Virus record (IMG/VR): IMGVR_UViG_3300032665_000106
Coordinates: 1-36,240 of that record
From: a virus
DNA length: 36,240 nt
Strand: one strand, 5' to 3'
Below, piece after piece: positions 7,237 to 12,746 of this stretch (positions are counted from its first letter, which is position 1; every line of letters begins with the position of its first letter). The notes under the pieces are model-generated. The model was not told the DNA's origin and ran no database searches. It saw nothing but the letters and a program-made list of their open reading frames with translations. The translations under genes were made by a program, and so were the position numbers.

Positions 7237-7975
7237 CGTCGAGGTTCACACGCTCCGGTACGGGGACGACTGGCTTGTCCCGTACGTGATCCGGCACTAC
7301 CTGTCCTTTGCCGACAAGCTGGTCTTTCACGACGCGGGCGGCGGTGCGCCGATCCCGTTGAAACCCGGCGTCGAGGTCGTCCCGTGGGACTGCCCCGAGG
7401 TGAACGATCTCAAGTACGCCGAACTCCGCAACTCCTGCTGGAAGGGCACAAAGGCGGACTGGTGCATCGTGTGCGACTTGGACGAATTGCTGTACTTCCC
7501 GATGGGCGCCGAGGCGACCCTTGCCGAGTACGAGAAGATGGGGGCCGCGGTCCCGAAGCCCCACGGTTTCGAGATGTTCAGCGAGACCTATCCCACCGGC
7601 GGCGGGCAGATATGGGACGAGATCAAGATGGGTGCTCCCGACAACAAGTGGTACTCCAAGGCCATCCTGTTCAACCCGCGTCTCGTGTCCGACATGCACT
7701 ACGGCCTCGGCTCCCACGAGTGCGCCCCCTACCTGCACGACGGGCGCTCGTTCCACTGCGGGCAGCGTTGGCCGCACGCGAAGCCCCCGTGCTGGCTTCT
7801 CCACTGCCATCACATCGGCCCCGCCGAGGACATCGGAGCCAAGTACGACGCCAATATTACCCGTATGTGCAAGGAAAACAAGCAGAACCACTGGGGCAAC
7901 CTTGAACCGGGCCTAAAGCACGTTGCCGACAAGCGCGCCAACATTGTTCCCAACCTCCGTCAACTCATACCCTGA
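7220..7975 (+). CDS. GT2-family glycosyltransferase 3 (DLDE type)
   Basis: 251 residues from ATG 7220. The sequence HTLRYGDDWLVPYVIRHY, a strand with DKLVFHDAGGG, and the signature WCIVCDLDELLYFP (D86-L-D88-E89) match the GT2/GT92-like group in which a D-x-D-E-F/L binds the metal-sugar complex. Histidines near the C-terminus (LLHCHHIGP) are also usual there. Catalytic residues look intact. An upstream GTG (7172) is in frame but would add a Ser/Pro-rich segment lying over the broken gene, so I prefer 7220. Stop and next start share one base (TGATG). Confidence 0.75.
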   Translation: MSTKPSVEVHTLRYGDDWLVPYVIRHYLSFADKLVFHDAGGGAPIPLKPGVEVVPWDCPEVNDLKYAELRNSCWKGTKADWCIVCDLDELLYFPMGAEATLAEYEKMGAAVPKPHGFEMFSETYPTGGGQIWDEIKMGAPDNKWYSKAILFNPRLVSDMHYGLGSHECAPYLHDGRSFHCGQRWPHAKPPCWLLHCHHIGPAEDIGAKYDANITRMCKENKQNHWGNLEPGLKHVADKRANIVPNLRQLIP

Positions 7976-8463
7976 TGGGCTCCGTACGCTTTGGCATCCC
8001 GCGTGACTTGGTCCTGGCCCTCAAGGCCAAGTACAACGCGCACGACTTCTTTGAGACCGGCACGCTTGAGGGGCACACCTCGGCGTGGGCCGCGGATCAC
8101 TTCTTTCGGGTTACCACGGTGGACATCGTCGAGCACCCGAACGCCCCGGGAAACTTGGACGGCAAGATGAACGTCAAGCGCCACGTCGCGCCGTCCTCCA
8201 AGTTCCTGACGACCGAGCATTTCTACTACCCGACGCTTTTCTGGCTGGACGCGCACACGGACACGGACTGCCCGGTCCTGCTCGAGATCAAGGAGATCAA
8301 CCGCTCGGACGCCGACCACGTGATCTTGGTGGACGACGTCCGCCTGTTCGACAAGCTCCCCGACTGGCCGAAGCTGGAGAAGGTCTGCGTTGCGCTGCGC
8401 GACGGCGGCCGGCGCGTCACCGAGATCATTGAGGACGTAATCATAGCCACCCCATGCCCTTGA
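7975..8463 (+). CDS. Class I SAM-dependent methyltransferase-like protein
   Basis: 162 residues. The beginning has FFETGTLEGHTSAWAADHF (about 25-43), a glycine-containing motif I, followed by RVTTVDIVEH with the acidic residue expected after strand 2. A second motif YPTLFWLDAHTDTDCPVLLEI (about 85-103) matches the W-L-D-[AG]-H segment seen in a group of small methyltransferases found in glycan operons. The C-terminus has HVILVDDVRLF. It is shorter than a full 200-residue domain, but the core looks complete. It probably methylates a sugar or another small acceptor made by the neighbouring transferases, which is inference. Confidence 0.65.
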   Translation: MGSVRFGIPRDLVLALKAKYNAHDFFETGTLEGHTSAWAADHFFRVTTVDIVEHPNAPGNLDGKMNVKRHVAPSSKFLTTEHFYYPTLFWLDAHTDTDCPVLLEIKEINRSDADHVILVDDVRLFDKLPDWPKLEKVCVALRDGGRRVTEIIEDVIIATPCP

Positions 8464-9269
8464 TCGAAGCCGTCATTGGAGGCGGGCTAGGCAACAAGCT
8501 CTTTGGTTACTGCTTCGCTCGAGCCTATGCCGAAAAATACAACTGCGAGCTACACGTGCAGGGTGGCCTCTATCCGCAGAAGTGGAACATCATCTTTGAG
8601 GGCACGGACCATCCTCCGGTTACGCATAATCTTCCTATCCGGCAATCGTTCGACCTTGAGCAGTGGGACGGGCAAACCGACATACGCATCGAGGGGTTCT
8701 GCCAGCACCAAAAGAACCTAATCTACACGAGATCGCAGGTAAGGGAGTGGCTCAGGTTCAAGCCTCAGGTCGAGTACATGGTGAGCGGGATCAAGACCGT
8801 AGAAATCCTCTGCAACCAGCGCCTAGGGGACTATTGCCTGCCGTGCAACCCGTTCGCATGGGTGAGCCAGCAGTCCTATGTGGAGTGCTGCTGGCGCTAC
8901 GGGCTCGACCCCAACAAGATCACCTGGCAGGACGGCGACAACCACTACCCTTGGCCGGACCATGATGCGTCGCTTTTCAAGCGGCACGAGCACCATGCGG
9001 AGTTCGACGAGCGCATGGACTTCCTGCCCGACTTGGTCGTGATGATGCGTGCCAAGAACCTGCTGCGCGCCAACTCGACCTTTGGATGGTGGGCGCACGT
9101 CCTTGGCAACAATGAGCGCGTGTTCTGCCCCGACGTGACCAAGGTGGACGCGAACAAGGGAATCGTCGGCCAGCAACGCGTCCCGCAGTTTGTGCCGTTC
9201 GTCGAGGGGAACCACATGCCCGTCGTTCCGAACATTCCCTATCTGTCCGAGCTTCACCTTGCGCCATGA
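8454..9269 (+). CDS. GT11-like (alpha-1,2-fucosyltransferase family) enzyme
   Basis: 271 residues. The N-terminal motif GGGLGNKLFGYCFARAYAEK (about 9-28) corresponds to G-G-L-G-N-Q-M-F-Q-Y-x(2)-A-R-x-[LM]-A of GT11. Mid-protein ILCNQRLGDY (about 118-127) aligns with the donor-binding H-x-R-[RL]-G-D-Y, with Asn in place of the usual His. LLRANSTFGWWAHVLGN (about 203-219) aligns with the N-S-[ST]-F-S-W-W-A-A-x-L motif. GT11 enzymes transfer fucose from GDP-fucose to galactose. The altered His leaves donor specificity open. Overlaps the preceding gene by 10 bases and ends at an ATGA. Confidence 0.75.
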   Translation: MPLIEAVIGGGLGNKLFGYCFARAYAEKYNCELHVQGGLYPQKWNIIFEGTDHPPVTHNLPIRQSFDLEQWDGQTDIRIEGFCQHQKNLIYTRSQVREWLRFKPQVEYMVSGIKTVEILCNQRLGDYCLPCNPFAWVSQQSYVECCWRYGLDPNKITWQDGDNHYPWPDHDASLFKRHEHHAEFDERMDFLPDLVVMMRAKNLLRANSTFGWWAHVLGNNERVFCPDVTKVDANKGIVGQQRVPQFVPFVEGNHMPVVPNIPYLSELHLAP

Positions 9270-9370
9270 AGGGCGAATTGGTCGTTGCGCACTACAGGGA
9301 GAACGTGGCGTGGGAGTTTGAGCGCCTCTGGGCCTATCTCTGGCGCCCGCAGGACAAGCCCCGCCTCTAA
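9266..9370 (+). CDS. 34-residue stub resembling a glycosyltransferase N-terminus
   Basis: ATG 9266 forms ATGA with the fucosyltransferase stop. The peptide begins MKGELVVAHYRENVAWEFER, where V-V-A-x-Y-x-E-[ND]-x-x-W resembles the first strand and loop of DUF3431/GT-A-like proteins, then adds an aromatic helix and ends at TAA 9368-9370. Two bases later the FkbM gene starts. It is either a true micro-protein or what remains of a transferase lost by deletion. Coupling on both sides supports translation. No catalytic motif is left. Confidence 0.45.
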   Translation: MKGELVVAHYRENVAWEFERLWAYLWRPQDKPRL

Positions 9371-9372
9371 CC

Positions 9373-10002
9373 ATGGACATCCTATCCCACTACAAGCGCG
9401 TGATCGAGAACACCGACAATCCGGTTGTCCTGGAGCTGGGTGCCGCCGAGGGAGAGGACACCGTCCGCTATGTCGAGTGCCTGAAGACGCTTGGCCGTCC
9501 CTACCGTTACATCGCCTTTGAGCCTGACGAGCGGAACGTGTGGCACTTGAACCGCTTGGTCGAGAAGGGCGGATTTGAACTGGTGCCGCACGCCGTAGGG
9601 GATCGCAGCGGGCTGGTAGGCTGGCGGGCGTCGAATCACCCCTATTCAGGCAGCGTCAAGGAACCCAAGGAGCACATGGCCCTATGGCCCCACATCAGCT
9701 TTGCACCGCCGTCCCAAATTTACATGGAGGAGCTGGACAACGTCGCCGCCCGCATGGGGATCGACAAGGTGGACTGGATATGGTGCGACGTGCAGGGGGC
9801 CGAGGACTTGGTCGTCGCGGGCGGGCTAAAGACCTTTGCCAAGACGCGCTTCTTTTACACCGAGTACATCGAGGCCGAAGCCTACGCCGGCCAGATCGGG
9901 CGCGACGAGATCCACCGCCGCCTTCCCGGCAAGTGGCGCATAGCCGAGGACTACCGATCTTGGGACAAAGGCGGGGATTGTTTGTTTGAACGCTTGACAT
10001 AG
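9373..10002 (+). CDS. FkbM-family methyltransferase
   Basis: 209 residues. Motif I is VVLELGAAEGEDTVRYV (about 18-34), strand 2 ends in YIAFEPDERNVWHL with the ribose-binding acidic residues, then comes LVPHAVGDRSG. The FkbM signature VDWIWCDVQGAEDLVVAGG (about 133-151) is clear, matching the family's [IV]-D-x-[IL]-K-[IM]-D-x-[EQ]-G-x-E. These SAM-dependent O-methyltransferases act on sugars and polyketides and are frequent in phage glycan cassettes. It closes the cassette. Its last codons contain TTGACA (9994-9999), a match to a -35 box for the capsid unit. Confidence 0.82.
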   Translation: MDILSHYKRVIENTDNPVVLELGAAEGEDTVRYVECLKTLGRPYRYIAFEPDERNVWHLNRLVEKGGFELVPHAVGDRSGLVGWRASNHPYSGSVKEPKEHMALWPHISFAPPSQIYMEELDNVAARMGIDKVDWIWCDVQGAEDLVVAGGLKTFAKTRFFYTEYIEAEAYAGQIGRDEIHRRLPGKWRIAEDYRSWDKGGDCLFERLT

Positions 10003-10021
10003 GTCACCCGCTGGCAATAGA
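9994..10021 (+). promoter_or_regulatory. Candidate promoter for the capsid transcription unit
   Basis: TTGACA (9994-9999), an exact sigma-70 -35 match, spans the last codons of the FkbM gene. At 16-17 bases lies AATAGA/ATAGAG (10016-10022), a poor -10. The position, just before a 161-base untranslated region and the capsid gene, is where T7-like phages place a strong late promoter. The weak -10 makes this uncertain; a phage-polymerase promoter may be used instead. Confidence 0.25.
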
Positions 10022-10048
10022 GGTCAGGCAGAGGAAAGCGATGGATAC

Positions 10049-10104
10049 CCGCGCATAGCGCGGCCCGGTGGCTCCTCGGACTTACAAGCCGAGAACCAGA
10101 CCGG
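10049..10104 (+). promoter_or_regulatory. Structured leader of the major capsid gene
   Basis: Two stem-loops sit in the leader. The first is a perfect 6-bp stem (CCGCGC 10049-10054 / GCGCGG 10058-10063, loop ATA). The second is nested: outer CCGGT 10065-10069 / ACCGG 10100-10104 and inner CTCGG 10075-10079 / CCGAG 10089-10093. A further CCAGA/TCTGG pairing is possible downstream (about 10096-10121). Such leaders commonly protect capsid mRNA ends or act as processing sites. No riboswitch or ribozyme core was recognised. Confidence 0.4.
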
Positions 10105-10163
10105 ATTTCCCGACACTCTGGCGGTAGGCGGCACAGCTTAACGCATTTCCATCACTAATTTCC

Positions 10164-11072
10164 ATGGCAACAGGAGTAGTCACACTACCTCCACATTACG
10201 AGCCGGATTTCGATGCCGTTTGGCATGAGATCATGGCTCAGCAGATCGACCATCGCCTCGCTGGTTACTACATCAGCGATGTCGTCGTCGGCAACTCGAA
10301 GCGGTACAGCCAGATGGGTTCGCAGTCCTACGCGATGAGCCAGAAGACGGCTCGCGCGGCTTGGACGGAACCGTCTGATGTCCCTTCCGCAATCCGCTGG
10401 GTGCTCCCCACGGGTTACCAGAAAGCAACGTGGATCGACGAGGATGACGCGGCCCTTCTGGGCTCGCTCCCCGATCCGCAGAACCAGATTGCGATGAACC
10501 ACGCCATCGCCGTCAACCGCCTGAAGGACCAGCTGATCATCAACAACGCGATCGGCGTCAACTTCACGGGTGTCTCGGCCTCGACCCAGACGGCGCTTCC
10601 CGCCGCGCAGCAGGTCGGCGTCCAGTTCCCGGGCGCAACGAACACGGGCATGACCCTCGCCAAGATACTCCAGGCGCTGTTCATCCTCGATTCCAACGAC
10701 GTTCCCGAGATGGACCGCGTCATGGTCTACGCCGCGAAGCAGCTCTACGACCTGCTCCTCAACGTGGATCAGGTTGACTCGGTGCTGTACAACGACGTTC
10801 GCGCGCTGATGAAGGGTCGCTTCGACGAGTTCGCGGGTTTCCGCTGGATTCGCACGCAGCTCCTCCCGACGGTCGGCACGCCGTCCATCCGCTCCTGCAT
10901 CGCCTACCAGAAGAAGTTTGTGCTTTTGGGCGAGCTGAAGGGGCAGAGCACGAAGATCGACATCCTCCCGCAGCAGTCGCACGCGATTCAGGTCCGCACG
11001 ACCTACACCGCCAACGCGACGCGGCTTGAGGAGGCGGGCGTCGTCCTCATCTCCACGGATGAGACGCAGTAA
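10164..11072 (+). CDS. Major capsid protein
   Basis: 302 residues. The protein has an N-terminal helix (PDFDAVWHEIMAQQIDHRL), strand-rich middle, ALFILDSNDVPEMDRVMVYAAKQLYDLL helix-strand and a VALLGEL-like strand near the C-terminus, consistent with the HK97-fold capsid proteins of podoviruses. The length, lack of N-terminal signal, position after scaffold and co-chaperonin, own leader and following terminator all agree. It would form the icosahedral shell. The ATG has no Shine-Dalgarno, which is surprising for the most abundant protein. The identification rests on context plus general pattern; motif-level certainty is moderate. Confidence 0.83.
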   Translation: MATGVVTLPPHYEPDFDAVWHEIMAQQIDHRLAGYYISDVVVGNSKRYSQMGSQSYAMSQKTARAAWTEPSDVPSAIRWVLPTGYQKATWIDEDDAALLGSLPDPQNQIAMNHAIAVNRLKDQLIINNAIGVNFTGVSASTQTALPAAQQVGVQFPGATNTGMTLAKILQALFILDSNDVPEMDRVMVYAAKQLYDLLLNVDQVDSVLYNDVRALMKGRFDEFAGFRWIRTQLLPTVGTPSIRSCIAYQKKFVLLGELKGQSTKIDILPQQSHAIQVRTTYTANATRLEEAGVVLISTDETQ

Positions 11073-11102
11073 CGTGTAACCATCAAATAAGGAACAACTA
11101 CC

Positions 11103-11756
11103 ATGGCAACTACACGCTACACTCAGAACGTCGCAGTCATGCAGGCGCCGTTCTCAACGGCTCCCATCGGGGACTACGTCGGTGGCGGCCCGCTCCTCGG
11201 GCCGACCTTCGGCGCGTTTCCTGTCCAGTACAACGACGCGGGCGTGGAGATTGGTCAGGTGCGGGAAGTCACCGCCATCTACCAGCTCTACGGCAACGAG
11301 TCGGTCAACGACATCATCAACATCTACCTCGCGCAGCCGGGAGACATGATCGACCCGGCGTACAGCTCGGTGTCGGGCGGCACAGCCGTCGCCTCGACCC
11401 TGACGCTGAACGTGGGCGACGATGACATCACGGGCTACGGTCTCGTGTCGAGCAATCAGGCTTTCAGCCAGACTGCCCTTCCCGGCATCACGAGCCCCGG
11501 TGCCATCACGCCGCAGGGCGCGAGCGCGACCCGGTACGCGAGCGCCATCGCCGCCGCGGGCACGGCCCCGACCGCCTTCGCGGGCGGTTCGGCGTTCACC
11601 GACCCGTACGTCATCGGCACCTACGCCGTTGAGCCGGTGGGCGGTTCGCCGGGCACGGGCGTCTCGGGCTCGTGGATTCAGGCGACCATCACGGCCATCG
11701 TGGGCCAGGTCGCTGGCAAGGTCTTGGTGTTTCGCCTGCGGGTTGTGAAGCCCTAA
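11103..11756 (+). CDS. Virion structural protein downstream of capsid gene
   Basis: 217 residues of Gly/Ala/Ser/Thr-rich, beta-type sequence with few charged residues (VASTLTLNVGDDDITGYGLV in the middle, a low-complexity Ala/Gly/Pro segment at about 125-165 and a terminal WIQATITAIVGQV strand). It follows the capsid gene by 30 bases with an AAGGA Shine-Dalgarno, and the terminator lies right after it, so it is co-expressed with capsid at high level. A head-decoration, fibre or minor capsid role is likely; no family is certain. Confidence 0.65.
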   Translation: MATTRYTQNVAVMQAPFSTAPIGDYVGGGPLLGPTFGAFPVQYNDAGVEIGQVREVTAIYQLYGNESVNDIINIYLAQPGDMIDPAYSSVSGGTAVASTLTLNVGDDDITGYGLVSSNQAFSQTALPGITSPGAITPQGASATRYASAIAAAGTAPTAFAGGSAFTDPYVIGTYAVEPVGGSPGTGVSGSWIQATITAIVGQVAGKVLVFRLRVVKP

Positions 11757-11781
11757 CAGCCAGTAACACCACAGAGTATAT

Positions 11782-11831
11782 GGGGCACCCTGCTGAGTTG
11801 GATCTCTGGGCGGGGTGCCCCTAACTTTTTT
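11782..11831 (+). terminator. Intrinsic terminator of the capsid unit
   Basis: A perfect 9-bp stem, GGGGCACCC (11782-11790) with GGGTGCCCC (11813-11821), is followed after four bases by a run of six T (11826-11831). The loop is long (22 bases) but may fold. It is in the position of T7's T-phi terminator after gene 10. It probably lowers expression of the tail genes relative to capsid. Confidence 0.85.
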
Positions 11832-11834
11832 ACA

Positions 11835-12746
11835 ATGCAGCAACTATCGCAAACTGACATCGCCAACTTGGCCCTGATGCAGATCGGGCAGGGGAAGATC
11901 ATGTCGATCTCCAACCAGAGCGACGGTAACGCCGTCGCCTGCAACGTCGCATGGAATCAGGCGTTTGGAAGCGTGGCGCGGGAGACGCCCTGGAACTGCC
12001 TAAAGGCGATTGCGTCCTTGGGTCAGGCCATCATCCCGAATCCGGCGAGTGCGACCTACGGCACGAACATCCCGTCGAGCGCGACCACATGGACGCCCGG
12101 GACCAACTACGCCGTCAACGGGTACGTCATCTACGCGGGCTACCTGTACCAGTGTTTGATCGCCAACACATCGAGCGCGTCCTTCACGGTCGATTTGACG
12201 AAGGGCTACTGGTTCCAGACGAACACCTACAGCCCGAGCTTCTTTGGCGTTCCTGCGGGCAATACGGTGAGCGGGGCGCCTTGGCTATACGCCTACGCCC
12301 TGCCGGCCGACTTTATCGCGCTGGTGAGCCTTAACGGGGCCGGGTGCTGGGGTGGGTGGGGATGGGGGTCGGGTCAGGGCGGTTGGGGCGGGGTGGGCGC
12401 AAGCTGGGGTGGCGGCAACTCCTCGCAGGGGTCGCCGCACGAGATCTTCGGGCGCTACCTGTACACGAACGACCAGTTGGCAAACATCGTGTATGTCCAG
12501 TACCAGACCGACACGACGGTCTACGATTCGCTCTTTACGGACTGCCTAGTCCTAAAGCTGGCGGCGATGATCGCCACGCAGCTCCGCAAGGACGACATGA
12601 GGTTGTCCACTCAGCTCGCGCAGGCGTACACGCGGCGCATACAGGATGCTCGGGTCAAGAACGCGGGCGAGGACAAGCTGCGGCGCTTCAACCCCATCGG
12701 CAGTTCGCGCTTTGTGCGGTCAAGGAGATATTCAACCAACGGGTAG
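11835..12746 (+). CDS. Tail adaptor / tail tubular protein A (T7 gp11-like)
   Basis: 303 residues. The opening QTDIANLALMQIGQGKIMSI, with DGNAVACNVAWNQAFGSVAR and TPWNCLKA, is the typical start of gp11-like adaptor proteins, which ring the portal and connect it to the nozzle; YALPADFIALVSL also belongs to that family. Unlike T7 gp11 (about 196 residues) it has two insertions: a W-x-P-G-x-x-Y ... Y-Q-C-L-I-A ... GYWFQ module (about 84-128) resembling small carbohydrate-binding folds, and a Trp/Gly-rich loop (about 168-195, CWGGWGWGSGQGGWGG). The ATG lies 3 bases after the terminator's T-run and lacks a Shine-Dalgarno. Confidence 0.85.
   Translation: MQQLSQTDIANLALMQIGQGKIMSISNQSDGNAVACNVAWNQAFGSVARETPWNCLKAIASLGQAIIPNPASATYGTNIPSSATTWTPGTNYAVNGYVIYAGYLYQCLIANTSSASFTVDLTKGYWFQTNTYSPSFFGVPAGNTVSGAPWLYAYALPADFIALVSLNGAGCWGGWGWGSGQGGWGGVGASWGGGNSSQGSPHEIFGRYLYTNDQLANIVYVQYQTDTTVYDSLFTDCLVLKLAAMIATQLRKDDMRLSTQLAQAYTRRIQDARVKNAGEDKLRRFNPIGSSRFVRSRRYSTNG

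Noticed and set aside
10065-10125. tRNA-like arm with CTTACAA loop upstream of the capsid gene
   Set aside because: The loop fits C-T-NNN-A-A, but the stem has a mismatch, no T-arm (GGTTCGA) and no acceptor pairing are found, so it is kept only as a leader stem-loop.
10185-10982. 265-codon - strand open frame opposite the capsid gene
   Set aside because: Covers a strongly supported capsid gene and has no start context or motif.
11040-11102. T7-type frameshift extension of the capsid protein (10A/10B)
   Set aside because: No slippery heptamer is seen before the stop, and the next frame ends quickly; the next gene has its own Shine-Dalgarno.
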